In this document: positions 1 through 9,200 of the stretch, one piece after another
Position numbering within the stretch: position 1 is the first letter of the stretch
How the letters are laid out: every line of letters begins with the position of its first letter
From: CAZEAC01 sp964510065
GTDB taxonomy: Bacteria > Bdellovibrionota_C > UBA2361 > CAIXSY01
Reading direction: 5' to 3'
NCBI GenBank assembly: GCA_964510065.1
Contig: CAZEAC010000029.1
Coordinates: 1-50,237 of the forward strand
Length of the DNA: 50,237 nucleotides
Notes under the pieces: generated by a model
What the model was told of the DNA's origin: nothing
The model's input: only the letters and a program-made list of their open reading frames with translations
Databases searched by the model: none
Program-made: the position numbers and the translations under genes

Positions 1-115
1 GCCGGGAAAATACTCGAAATAGCCCTGCTATTCCTGCGTTTTTCCCGGCATATTTCCTCGCAAATCTCACCAAAAATTCCAGCAAATCCAAAACGCCTAG
101 TTTTTCAGAGGTTCC
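1..115. mobile_element. MITE-like element, copy 1 (truncated by window edge)
   Basis: This is the inverted copy of the complete element at 42243-42422; the two align without gaps over the whole 115 bases, with only a few substitutions. The right terminal repeat, TAGTTTTTCAGAGGTTCC at 98-115, is followed by TTAA, which fits a YTAR target like that used by IS5-group elements. The other end lies outside the window. The central stem GCCGGGAAAA (1-10) pairs with TTTTCCCGGC (40-49) around an inner AATAGC-CCT-GCTATT hairpin. No coding capacity is seen, so it must have been moved in trans. The family assignment is inference. Confidence 0.75.
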
Positions 116-153
116 TTAATGAGTAGTTACTCTCACGGCTTCTAACTCATTAA
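116..153. repeat. Perfect 9-bp inverted repeat abutting the MITE
   Basis: TTAATGAGT at 116-124 is exactly complementary to ACTCATTAA at 145-153, with a 20-base loop. The left arm starts at the base after the MITE terminus, so the element sits at the edge of this dyad. It may be a hairpin target, an operator or chance. The rest of the gap to 299 has only a weak CACAAT/ATTGTG dyad (208-213, 225-230). Confidence 0.4.
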
Positions 154-299
154 TATTGGTAACTTTTTCCCTGTCGTTGAGTCGGGGCTACGATTCTAGG
201 AATTCGTCACAATTTTTCTGAAGCATTGTGCACATCCTCTCCGATAATTGGGTGGGAATGGAGAAAACACGATAGGTTTTCGGGAAAGGATACTGCGCC

Positions 300-479
300 A
301 TGAAATACGATAAAAATCTCAATTTTGAAGAGTCCATTCAGGCTAAAGAGCGTACCATCGCCGCGCTTCAGGCAATACTCGCCTCGAGCGATGCCGAAGA
401 GGCAGCTATCGGCGACCTTCGTGCCGAGATTTTGAAATTAATAATCAGACCCCCGGCTGACTCCTTGCTGAGCGAGTAG
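300..479 (+). CDS. Small hypothetical protein, 59 aa
   Basis: An uninterrupted 59-codon frame starts at ATG 300 and ends with TAG at 477-479. A good Shine-Dalgarno sequence, GGAAAGGA, lies about nine bases upstream, which is the main reason to believe it. The product is acidic, rich in Ala, Glu and Leu, and probably a short helical protein: residues 10-50 (EESIQAKERTIAALQAILAS and on) have a coiled-coil-like spacing of Leu, Ile and Ala. There is no signal peptide or membrane segment. I do not recognise a family. It stands alone, 124 bp ahead of the PIG-L gene on the same strand. Confidence 0.55.
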   Translation: MKYDKNLNFEESIQAKERTIAALQAILASSDAEEAAIGDLRAEILKLIIRPPADSLLSE

Positions 480-570
480 TAAGAGGCAATGCGAGTGACC
501 TTCCCCGGGCTAATTAATTTGGCCACGGCAGTATGGTTTCCGGTCAAAGATTCAGAAAGATAAATTACTA

Positions 571-598
571 TTCAAGATTTCTCCGTCATTAGTATAAT
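571..598 (+). promoter_or_regulatory. Candidate promoter giving a leaderless mRNA
   Basis: A consensus -10 box, TATAAT, lies at 593-598, with a weak -35 (TTCAAG, 571-576) sixteen bases before it. Initiation six to seven bases after the -10 would fall at about 604-605, on the ATG of the next gene. No Shine-Dalgarno sequence precedes that ATG. This is inference from motif spacing. Confidence 0.4.
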
Positions 599-603
599 GA
601 GAT

Positions 604-1422
604 ATGACGAATAAATTACGGGTGCTGATGATAGGCGCGCACCCGGATGACACGGATATAAAATGTGGCGGCATAGCCGCGCTCTATGCCGATGCTGGGC
701 ATACGGTAAAGATGGTAAGCGTTACCGATGGAGCTGCCGGGCACCAAACTAACTTCGGCCCCAAACTCGCACAGCGTCGGCGCGAAGAATCTTGCGCTGC
801 AGGCGCGGTGCTGCGAGTCGAATATGTCACACTTGATAATTCAGATGGGGCGCTTCAGCCAACCTTAGAAATTCGAAATGAGCTAATAACGATAATTCGG
901 CAGTTCAAACCTGATCTCCTTTTTACTCATCGTCCCAATGATTACCACCCGGATCACCGTGTTACTTCGCAGCTTGTGCAGGACGCATCGTATTTGCTGA
1001 CCGTTCCGGCGGTAGTGCCAGCGACGGCGCATCTGTCGGAGATGCCGGTGATTCTCTATTTCTTTGATAATTTTCAAAAACCAAGCGCGTTTGAACCTGA
1101 CGTGCTTGTTGATATTGATTCGGTAATCGAGCGAAAATTTGAAGCGCTTCATTGCCACACCTCGCAGGTCTATGAGTGGCTTCCTTTTAATCAAAAACAC
1201 TTGCATCTGGTTCCTCGTGAAGAAGAGCCACGTAAGAAATGGCTGCGGCAGCATTGGGATAGTAGATTCCGCGAGTCGGCCGACTTTTTTCGACAAGAGT
1301 TAATCGAACGTTACGGAATCCCGCGTGGTCGGACTATAAAATACGCTGAAGCCTTCGAGAATTGTGAGTACGGAACTCCACTCACATCGGAATATCGGGC
1401 GTTACTTTTTCCTTTTGGCTAG
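604..1422 (+). CDS. PIG-L family deacetylase
   Basis: The 272-residue protein belongs to the PIG-L/LmbE family, zinc hydrolases that remove the acetyl group from N-acetylglucosamine-type amino sugars, as in MshB and BshB. The zinc motif AHPDD is at residues 12-16, and the second metal/catalytic motif HPDH at 115-118 follows the usual FTHRPNDY segment. Length fits the family. There is no signal peptide, so it is cytoplasmic. The start is fixed by AHPDD lying near the N-terminus; there is no Shine-Dalgarno sequence and a TATAAT box ends six bases before the ATG. The substrate cannot be told: bacillithiol, mycothiol, glycolipid precursors and other glycans are all possible, and no pathway partner lies nearby. 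Confidence 0.88.
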   Translation: MTNKLRVLMIGAHPDDTDIKCGGIAALYADAGHTVKMVSVTDGAAGHQTNFGPKLAQRRREESCAAGAVLRVEYVTLDNSDGALQPTLEIRNELITIIRQFKPDLLFTHRPNDYHPDHRVTSQLVQDASYLLTVPAVVPATAHLSEMPVILYFFDNFQKPSAFEPDVLVDIDSVIERKFEALHCHTSQVYEWLPFNQKHLHLVPREEEPRKKWLRQHWDSRFRESADFFRQELIERYGIPRGRTIKYAEAFENCEYGTPLTSEYRALLFPFG

Positions 1423-1483
1423 GATTCTGTTTCCTGATAGACTGGCGATTCACGAAAGCAATTCACGACAATGGGGAGTTGGT

Positions 1484-2206
1484 ATGGGGCTTTTACACGG
1501 ACTTGGCGAAAAAGTGAGCGCTATTGTGGGCCAGAATCAGGCGCTTGTGGCTCAGTCGAGTCTCAAACTTCGTCCTGGCATTGATCTAGTGAGAACTGGA
1601 GCGTTTCTTATTGATGTCTCCGGTAGTGTCGCGCCTTTTGGTAAATTCATCGGCAAGGAATGTCAGCCTGAGATGATGCGCTACATGCGCGAATTAAATC
1701 CGAAAGGTACGCACCTAGAGCTGCTTCAAGCTGTATTTTCTGGAAAGAAAGAGGGCGTGCAGCTTCTTCACGAGGCAAAACCGATAGGCGACGCTGAGTG
1801 TTGGAATGAGTTCACTTTTTCTCGATTTCAACATAATCAGACCGCGCTCTATCTGGCGTTGATTGATATTGTCGGAAAAGTAACAAGGCGCGTTGATATG
1901 CTACAAGCTGCTAATCCACAATGTCAGATCTCGTGCTTCATTGGGCTCATTACAGACGGTAAAGACAACGATAGTCGCGATCTTCGTGAGCGATGTAAGG
2001 CAGAGCTCGTAGCGGCCTATAAAAAGTATAAGCTTGAGTTCTATTATGTGGGAATCGGTCATGAATCGTTCCGCGAAGATCATCATGCCGAAGGTAACTT
2101 TTTGGGCGCGACTCGAACGAGCGTCTATGGAAATACCGCTGAGGGGTACAGCACGGCTTCTCGAGACCTTTCCGAAACTATGAGTTCCGGTTTTCACCGG
2201 AGCTAA
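1484..2206 (+). CDS. von Willebrand factor type A domain protein
   Basis: A 240-residue protein made mostly of one vWA domain. The complete MIDAS metal site is visible: DVSGS at about residue 44, the Thr in HNQTALY in the middle, and the Asp in LITDGKD further on. Such domains bind partner proteins through a divalent metal. No signal peptide or membrane segment is seen, so it is probably cytosolic, like vWA proteins that work beside AAA ATPases or in tellurite-resistance-like loci, but no such partner is here. The start at 1484 is chosen because GGGGAG lies just upstream and the frame before it overlaps the PIG-L gene and looks non-coding. Function unknown. Confidence 0.75.
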   Translation: MGLLHGLGEKVSAIVGQNQALVAQSSLKLRPGIDLVRTGAFLIDVSGSVAPFGKFIGKECQPEMMRYMRELNPKGTHLELLQAVFSGKKEGVQLLHEAKPIGDAECWNEFTFSRFQHNQTALYLALIDIVGKVTRRVDMLQAANPQCQISCFIGLITDGKDNDSRDLRERCKAELVAAYKKYKLEFYYVGIGHESFREDHHAEGNFLGATRTSVYGNTAEGYSTASRDLSETMSSGFHRS

Positions 2207-2241
2207 GGCATTCGCGCGGTACGCAGACCATCGATTCGGCG

Positions 2242-3951
2242 TTATTCAGTAATATCAAAAAGTGCCGGCAGACTCGTCTTTGATTTGCTGGTCTTGCCGT
2301 TTTTCAGCGTGGCAACGGCCTGGACCTGTGCGGAGTAACTTCCAGGGCCTAAATTGGAATAGGTAATCTGATTTCGCCGTGCCGTGAGCCGTTTTACCGT
2401 GCTGCCTCTGCCGGTTATCGGATTGATTTTTTTGATTGTCACCTGCTGTGTCACGCTTTTTACTGCGGTAGTGCCGTGGACATGCACGCCCTTGACCGAT
2501 CCGCTGGGGCCTTTCAGTACGCCTTCGAGCTGAATGCCGGCGGCTTTACCGGTGCAGGTGACGCTCACCAGGGGCTTTGCCGGCGTCAGTGTTTTGCTGA
2601 AGTTCTCGGGCGCAGCGCTATAGTCAATATCGGCAACGTATACGTCTTCAAATGAATTTGAGTCGGCCGGTTCGATTAAGTTCCCTTCGCTGTCACGGCG
2701 ATCTGCGGGAATGAGCCTTTCCAGCACGCTGAATGTAATTCTGCGCCCGTCGGCGCTGATGGTTGGTGGACCAGTATTAAACTCTTCTTGGGATGTGACT
2801 TTGTCGCAGGCCCCGGAGACACTTACCAGTAAAGTCTTGGAAGTCGCCCGATCAAAGACGAAGATATCATCCAGCTTGTTACGATCGTCGGCGACCAGGT
2901 TACTTGCTGCTGAAAGAAAGGCGATGTAGCGGCCATCAACGCTCAATGAGGGAAAATCGCTTATATTGTAAGGATCCGCGCCATTGTAGCCCCGTGTAAT
3001 GACAGTTTCGGTTCCATGTACTCGGTCAAGCACTCTGATTGGTTGGTACCATTCATTTGTATCGGCATATGCGACAAAATTTCCGTCTCCACTTATCGCT
3101 GGAGCCTGAGCAATATTGCCGCCATTGAGCGCGGTTACCTGCGCAAGACTCACATCGTAAAGGTAAGAATAGGTCGGTCCATTGAAGTTTCCGACCTGAT
3201 TTTCAAATACGATGAAATTTCCGTCGTCACTAATTCCTGGATTAAATTTGTTACCGGCAATACCGGTGTTTAGGAGTGTCGTGGTATTGGAGCCTCTGTC
3301 GTAAAGGCTTAGCTCCCAAACGTTACTTTCGCCGGTGACGTCATCGGAGTTACCCATGAGTGTTATGAGGACGACCTTCGATCCGTCGGCGTTAATCGCG
3401 TTGTAGGCAGGGAACTCGGCTTTACTTGGATCGTTTGCGGTAGAGTAGGGGATTCTCTGTATCACAGAGGTAGTAAGATTTTTCAGGTAAAACCAACCGC
3501 CGAAAGATTCGCCCTGACCATCCGGAGAGATATCGCTTTCGGTGGAGGCAAACACAACGTAATTTCCGTCGCGACTCAAATGAGAATCGAAGCTGCTTTT
3601 GAATGTTCTGATGTTTGTATTAAAAGAGTTAGCGGGCGAGCCGGTTCTGCCATCGCTGGTTACGTCAAGCTGCGTGGTAACTCCGCTCCAGGTATCACGC
3701 AGGTAGACATGCTCGTGATATTTTCCGGTTACTTTTCCCGGCGCGGCGAAGTCATCGGCTGTTGAGGTGAAAACCACATAACGGCCCGAGCCGTCCATGG
3801 TTGGATTGTAGCTATAACTTGTGCCAGTTGCGTTTCCATCAGGCGAAAGGCTCGCGCGCTGAAGCGACTGAATTGCCTGTGCGCATACGTCGGTCGCGCC
3901 GCTGCAGGTCGCAAGTATAAGTATACGCAGTAAGATTCCAGTTCTTTGCAT
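2242..3951 (-). CDS. Secreted TolB/PD40-type beta-propeller protein
   Basis: The 569-residue product starts with a Sec signal peptide ending near VCAQA (about residue 25). The body has at least six repeats of the PD40/TolB type, with a core like SxDGxYVVFxS: DGSGRYVVFTS, RDGNYVVFAS, DDGNFIVFEN, GDGNFVAYAD, VDGRYIAFLS and ADGRRITFSV. This predicts a six- or seven-bladed propeller of the WD40-like kind. After it come about 115 residues with a fibronectin-like look (YSNLGPGSYSAQVQAV). It is likely periplasmic or exported and binds proteins or glycans; no enzymatic residues are identifiable. It is convergent with the vWA gene (35-bp gap) and is probably its own transcription unit. Confidence 0.72.
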   Translation of the reverse strand: MQRTGILLRILILATCSGATDVCAQAIQSLQRASLSPDGNATGTSYSYNPTMDGSGRYVVFTSTADDFAAPGKVTGKYHEHVYLRDTWSGVTTQLDVTSDGRTGSPANSFNTNIRTFKSSFDSHLSRDGNYVVFASTESDISPDGQGESFGGWFYLKNLTTSVIQRIPYSTANDPSKAEFPAYNAINADGSKVVLITLMGNSDDVTGESNVWELSLYDRGSNTTTLLNTGIAGNKFNPGISDDGNFIVFENQVGNFNGPTYSYLYDVSLAQVTALNGGNIAQAPAISGDGNFVAYADTNEWYQPIRVLDRVHGTETVITRGYNGADPYNISDFPSLSVDGRYIAFLSAASNLVADDRNKLDDIFVFDRATSKTLLVSVSGACDKVTSQEEFNTGPPTISADGRRITFSVLERLIPADRRDSEGNLIEPADSNSFEDVYVADIDYSAAPENFSKTLTPAKPLVSVTCTGKAAGIQLEGVLKGPSGSVKGVHVHGTTAVKSVTQQVTIKKINPITGRGSTVKRLTARRNQITYSNLGPGSYSAQVQAVATLKNGKTSKSKTSLPALFDITE

Positions 3952-4032
3952 TACCGTGAGTAGATCGGATCAAATAGATAAAAGCTTAATAGCTGCATCT
4001 ATTCAGTTTTTGAGTGTTTTTGCGCGGTTTCG

Positions 4033-4503
4033 TTATACGGCAAGCCGACGGCACATCACCGTGGTTTGCGTGCCGTGGTGCTCTAGGCGCTCAAATATCT
4101 CCCAACCAAGTCTTTTATAGAGCCCCCCGTCGGCTGCGGCCGTTTGCAACCAAAGCTCTTGCACGTGGAGCTCGATTGCGAGGCTCGCAATCTTCTCCAC
4201 GAGTGCTGTTGCAATTTTCCGACCTCGCGCGGCAGGTGTAACGTAGACGCTCCCCAGCCAGATCTCTCTTTCAGGAAAAATATCCATCTCTCGTAGTTTT
4301 AGCTGTGCGGTTCCGAGCAGTGTGCCGTCTTCTTCAGCCGCAATTACTGGTATTGGCAGCTTATCTCGATTCAACTTTCCCTTGAGACGCTCACATGTAC
4401 GCTCGAAAGAGTTGCCTGGTTCGCGGTGACCCCACTCGTTGAAGTACCATCGCGCTATAATTGGCACAAGTTCTGGTCGGTCGGCGAGGAATTGTATCTT
4501 CAT
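4033..4503 (-). CDS. GNAT family N-acetyltransferase
   Basis: A 156-residue single-domain GNAT enzyme. The acetyl-CoA pyrophosphate loop is visible as VTPAARGRKIATALV, with RGRKIA at about 93-98; the following ELWLQTAAADGGLYKRLGW is the usual motif B with the aromatic and Gly-Trp ending. Family members move the acetyl group of acetyl-CoA to an amine on an antibiotic, protein, polyamine or metabolite; the substrate here is unknown. No signal peptide. No clear Shine-Dalgarno sequence precedes the ATG. The upstream S66 peptidase gene ends 87 bp before it on the same strand, so both may share a transcript. Confidence 0.85.
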   Translation of the reverse strand: MKIQFLADRPELVPIIARWYFNEWGHREPGNSFERTCERLKGKLNRDKLPIPVIAAEEDGTLLGTAQLKLREMDIFPEREIWLGSVYVTPAARGRKIATALVEKIASLAIELHVQELWLQTAAADGGLYKRLGWEIFERLEHHGTQTTVMCRRLAV

Positions 4504-4590
4504 AGTACGAGCGTCTATTCACTCATAGCATACTTTGCCAAGCGGCACGACTTCGAAAGCGAGCAGCGTTTTAAGCACCACTACTTCTCT

Positions 4591-5583
4591 TCAATGTGTA
4601 AGCACTCTAATGTGACACCCGCGCGCGTCGCTTTCTATGACGCAGGTGCCTCCTATAGGGAAGGTGTAGAGCGGAAAAGTATGTCCAAAATCGACATCTG
4701 CAATGACAGGAATCCTTTGTAGCTCGGGCTTGCTTAATATCATTTTATACAACTGCTGCTTCGACATCTGCGTACCTTGCTGAAAGCGTCCTAGTACGAT
4801 TCCACGAACCTGTGGGAAGTCAGGCTGTTGGATGAGCGCTTGGAGATTCCTATCGAACATCCCCACGCCGCTTTCGTGATCGTCCTCTAAGAATAAGATG
4901 GACTCGGCGAGAGGAGGGCAATAGGGAGTGCCATGAAGAAGAATAAAGCTGCAAAGATTGCCGCCGAGAATCGTTCCTTCTGCTCTTCCGGGCACTACTG
5001 ACTCGTAACCGCTACTTTTATGACGAGACGGGTTGGGTATCACGTTAAGCCATTTCTCATCAATCCAGAACTGGCTAGGAGAAAACTCGTACTGCGAGTT
5101 GCTCATAATACACTGGCGAAAGGATTCAATGGCGTCGGCGCCGAAAAGTGTGCTGCCAAAATTTGAATAGTGCGGTCCCGAATAGGTAGCGAGTCCACTG
5201 CGCGCTAGGATCGCGTTTGTAAGTACGGTTATGTCAGAATATCCGCAAACTACCTTGGGATTCTGCCGGATCAGTTCATAGTCCAGATGGTGAAGCAGCT
5301 GATTCGAGTTATAGCCACCGATAATGGAGAAGATTGCCCTGATTTCTGAGTCTCTGAACGAATCGTGAATCGCGCCAATTCGAGATTGAATTGAAGATGA
5401 GCGAAATTCATCACACTCGTCAGTCAGTACTAGGGTTGGCCGCAGCCCAAGCGCCTGAACGCGTTCTTGAGCCAGCGACAGTACATGCGCGGGAATGATT
5501 TTGGCGCTTAGTGAAGGCGCAATTACCGCGACACGGTCACCGGGTTTTAGCTTTGCGGGAAAAATGATCGACGTTGCGGGCAT
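4591..5583 (-). CDS. S66 peptidase, LD-carboxypeptidase/MccF-like
   Basis: A 330-residue cytoplasmic serine peptidase of family S66. The nucleophile sits in GYSDIT (Ser about 116) after the family segment IIGGYNSNQLL; the other members of the Ser-Glu-His triad fit the Glu in LFLEDDHE and the His in DVDFGHTFP. Length is typical. S66 covers LdcA, which trims tetrapeptides in murein recycling, and MccF, which cleaves microcin C-like aminoacyl nucleotides. The GGYNSNQLL and YSGPHYSNF segments look more like the MccF side, but this cannot be settled by eye. The GNAT gene downstream recalls the acetyltransferase that also detoxifies microcin C, so a resistance pair is possible. Confidence 0.82.
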   Translation of the reverse strand: MPATSIIFPAKLKPGDRVAVIAPSLSAKIIPAHVLSLAQERVQALGLRPTLVLTDECDEFRSSSIQSRIGAIHDSFRDSEIRAIFSIIGGYNSNQLLHHLDYELIRQNPKVVCGYSDITVLTNAILARSGLATYSGPHYSNFGSTLFGADAIESFRQCIMSNSQYEFSPSQFWIDEKWLNVIPNPSRHKSSGYESVVPGRAEGTILGGNLCSFILLHGTPYCPPLAESILFLEDDHESGVGMFDRNLQALIQQPDFPQVRGIVLGRFQQGTQMSKQQLYKMILSKPELQRIPVIADVDFGHTFPLYTFPIGGTCVIESDARGCHIRVLTH

Positions 5584-5726
5584 ACTCTGCTCTGTGAATG
5601 CTACGATACATCAACTCATCGCAGGATTTCTCTTGCTTTTTAGCTCTGGTGGAATAAAAAACACAGCAGTCGCGGCAGTGAACGTGTAGATGTCCGTAAA
5701 GTATTTCTAAACCTTACTCTATCAAC

Positions 5727-5760
5727 CGAGTGCCAGAGAGAAAAATCTCTCCGGCACTCG
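5727..5760 (-). terminator. Strong hairpin between two minus-strand genes
   Basis: CGAGTGCC (5727-5734) pairs with GGCACTCG (5753-5760), and GAGAG pairs with CTCTC inside, around an A-rich loop. It lies just after the stop of the small membrane protein gene and before the S66 gene. No good U-run follows, so it may be a terminator of weak type or a processing stem. Confidence 0.55.
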
Positions 5761-5781
5761 TGTTACATAATCAGCACCATC

Positions 5782-5997
5782 TTAGCGATGAAACGACAGC
5801 CAAAAGCTGAAGAAGGTATTCGCGCTAAACAAGATCGAAACGACCGTCGCGAACTCCACTCGGACGTTACGGCGAGCACGAGTTGGAGATACCTTGTTCC
5901 ACTGATCGGTGAGACCGCTGGCTGCGAACAGAAACAGCCAACCAAATAGTAGGACTGCAATTGAAATTACGGTAATTGCGGTGAGTGATAGCGTCAT
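5782..5997 (-). CDS. Small two-segment membrane protein, 71 aa
   Basis: Two hydrophobic stretches are seen: residues about 3-27 (LSLTAITVISIAVLLFGWLF and on) and about 48-68 (VEFATVVSILFSANTFFSFW), joined by a basic loop, KVSPTRARRNVR. That predicts a hairpin in the inner membrane with the loop in the cytoplasm. The start at 5997 is set by AGAAAGGA ending six bases upstream; the frame continues further but codes a basic, low-complexity stretch over an inverted repeat. No family is recognised. It has its own 5' stem (6023-6069) and a 3' hairpin, so it is probably monocistronic. Confidence 0.6.
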   Translation of the reverse strand: MTLSLTAITVISIAVLLFGWLFLFAASGLTDQWNKVSPTRARRNVRVEFATVVSILFSANTFFSFWLSFHR

Positions 5998-6022
5998 ACG
6001 TTTTCCTTTCTGAGAGAAAGCT

Positions 6023-6069
6023 CTCTCTTTGAGCCCAGATCGCAAACGCGAGCCACGGTTCAAAGAGAG
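6023..6069 (-). promoter_or_regulatory. Inverted repeat in the 5' leader of the small membrane gene
   Basis: CTCTCTTTGAGCC (6023-6035) is complementary to GGTTCAAAGAGAG (6057-6069) except for one position, with a 21-base loop. It lies 26 bp before the ATG at 5997, in the presumed leader. It could be a regulatory stem or an operator. The rest of 5998-6290 shows nothing else I can name. Confidence 0.4.
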
Positions 6070-6290
6070 ATTCTGGTCAGAGAGAAAAACAGGCCAAAAC
6101 CTCGAGTTTACGGACATCTACCCAGGCGGCATATTGCAACCGATGGGAACGTGTAGTCAAGACTTGTTACTCACTTGTGAATTCTCGTGGAGCAAGCCCT
6201 CGCGCGCGGTTGCCGCCGCCTGCTTTATGCGAGCACAGACCGTGAGAAAAGCAAGTTACCTGGAGGCGTGAAGGGTTCGCGGGCTTGGTA

Positions 6291-9200
6291 TTAGTCTACC
6301 GTAAAGAGCGCACCACTCGGATTGAGATAAAGCCGCTCCATCTCGCTTCGATTAAATGGCCGTGATCCGATTCGTCCGAAAATACTTACCTGATGCCCAC
6401 TCTCATCAACACCACGGTCGCGATCAAGTCCTTTGGAGATCGCCCGTGCCGGGCCGCCGGTCTTACGCCACGCAATCGTAAGTGGCTTCACCTCCGGCGA
6501 AAAACCATAATAGCCCGGTACGCGCTCGGGGTCGGTAAGCTGCAATACCTTAAGCCCATTGCTGCCGTCTGCAAGATAGGCGAAGAGACTTGCGTTGGTG
6601 CTCGCAACCTTGACATCGTAGAGATCGTTAATCTTTCCATCGTCAGTAAAGCGTTGATAAATTCGAGGCAGCTCGGGTTTCTCAATATCAATAATCACCA
6701 GCCCCTCTTTGCCGCCGGCGACATACGCATAGGTTCTTGCTAGGTAAAGATTCCTTGCATCTTTGAGCGCGACGTCGGCTCCATGAACTCGAAGTGGACG
6801 ATCGCGATCTGTAATGTCGACGACATGCAGTCCGACGCGATCCGTCACGAATAGATAGCGGAACTGAATAGCGCTCGCGCTCGGATTGTCAAAGGGAATT
6901 ATAGCGCGCACCCTCGGTTTTAAAGGAATATCAAGGTCCAGCGAAACTATTGCCTTTGGTGTGGCGACATACGCGTCACTCCCCGCGAGCATAATGTGCG
7001 TGGCGCCATTCAGCACGCCGCCCTCATTCCATGTAATTGCGCGCTCTAGAAAATTGTTTCTCGGCTCGCCGTCTTGCAACGTATCAACATTTACCAGGAT
7101 AAGCCCCTCTTCGTAATCGGCGATCGCTGCATAGTGGTAAATCGGATGAAGCGGCTGCTCGAGATTTTCAGCGAGCTGCGCTCGAAACGGAGCAACTGGC
7201 ATGGTTGTCGGGAGCGCAAAGGATCTGGCATCTTTCGACGAAACATGGGTGTTTTGCCCGAGCGGCGAGAAGGGCGCGGTGACAATCCTTTCGGAGAATC
7301 CTTTATTCGCTATGTTCGATACGTCGTATACCCTGAAGCCTCCCGGCCCGGCGGTGGTATAAAGGTATTCACCGCGAAGCTGGACGGTAGTAACCGCGCC
7401 ACCTTCGGCGCTATGATGATACGAAGTGGGAAGCTCCTTTCCACGCTCCTGGTGCTCGCGGTACCAATCAGGGTAGGCATAGCGTTGCAGATAACTTCCG
7501 ATAACCGCCTGCGGTTCGTCCCACTCGGTAACTTGCACCGCCTCAATACCGTCTTCGCCTGTTCCAACCCAGGCATTGTAGCCGACGAAGTTCATGAAGT
7601 TTGTGCCAAAAAGCAGCAGCTGCGCCATAATTGCGTTGTTATCGTTGTTGCGAGAAACATGGCAATCGGCGCAATCTTTGGTCTCTTTTGTACGCACGGT
7701 ATGTGGGAAATGTGGCGCAAAGGCTTGCGAGCTATGACCGGACGCGGCAGTGGGTGGTTGCTGAATATAAATTTTCTGTCGATTGATGTCGGTTGAGCTA
7801 AGCACCAGCGCACTCGACGATCGTACCGGGACGATCTTATTCCCTTTGGCGGGACCATGTAGGCCGATCTGATACACGTCGTCTCGTACTACCTGCGGAT
7901 TATAGCTCGCCCAATTTCGCGTCTCCTTTAACTCGTAATGTTTGTTCTCCTGCTTCCAGTTGGCCTGTATCGGTAAGTGGCAACCGCCACAGCTTGTTAT
8001 CCAAGAGCTATGACAGGTAAAGCAGGCCATCTTTTCATCATTATGCGCGAGCAGGTTCTTAAGGCTCTTTGCCGAATCTATTTCGGCGAGGGAAGCAAAG
8101 CTCGGAATTGTCTGGTCTTTCGAAAGCAGCTGAACATTCTTTGCCCGCGCGGCTTTTGCGTTGTATTCGGTGCTACTTGGATCAACACTATCTCGAACCT
8201 GTTTTACACGCCATTCAAGTCCCGGGGTTAGATTGGATCGCTGATACAGCGCGCCGTTTCGCCATTGAAAGCGAAGCTGCCCAAATGCGCTTCGAGTAAT
8301 CGATAAGTCGGTGCCGCCTGGAGGCGCGGCTGGTCCTGATGTTCTCAGTGTCGCGCGCTCCTTCACAGTTCCATGGCAATCCTGGCACTGAATTTCGACT
8401 TGCTGCGCGACCTCGCCATAGATATGTCCATCGCCGTGAGAATCTTGCTGAAAGTGACAGTCGACGCAGTGCATTCCCTTATCCACATGAATATCCGCCA
8501 TGTGCACTGCTTTCTGGAATTTCTTGGGATCGCTCCAGGAAATACGCTTATCATCCTTATCAAGCAGATTTCCCTTCCTGTCCTTCTTAAAAATTGCTCG
8601 AAAGTTCCAGCCATGACCATGATAATCAGCGAATTGGGTATTTTGAAGCTTGGGGTTTAGCTCACTTACTTTCTTTAGAAATTCCTTATCACTCCAAAGT
8701 CCGTGCGTCGCGGCCTCTTCGGGGTTGTGATTCAGTGAGGTCCACTTTTCGGCGTCCGTTGGGTGCTTCTGCTTTTTCGGCCACATCGCGGCGGCGTCTG
8801 ACTCATAGTCCCACATCGTGTAGCCCAAAAAGCTATTCACGAACATATTAGGTTGATGCATGTGGCAGACCATGCACTGACTCGTCGGAATCGCCCGTGT
8901 GAATTCATGAGTGAGCGGATGTCCCGATTGTTCACGGCTAATTGTGGGATCCCGGCTAATGCTTTTGCCCTCATGACCGAACTTCGAGTAGGGACCGGAA
9001 TGGCGCGGATCTCGGTCGTTTGCGTATACCGCATGGCATCCAGTACAACCGCTGCTTCGGTAATCGCCGGGGTGATCGTTCGTGCCCATAAGCGCGAGAT
9101 GAGGGTCATTGAGCCTTGTCTTATGAATATTGATAACCGGCACTGATATTCGGTTGCCGGTTCCGGGGCCGCGATTGGAAGCCTTAATATCCGGTTTGCC

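Noticed and set aside
8479..8487. TTATCCACA, a perfect DnaA box
   Set aside because: It is a single copy inside the cytochrome coding sequence; no cluster of boxes or AT-rich unwinding region is near, so no origin is called.
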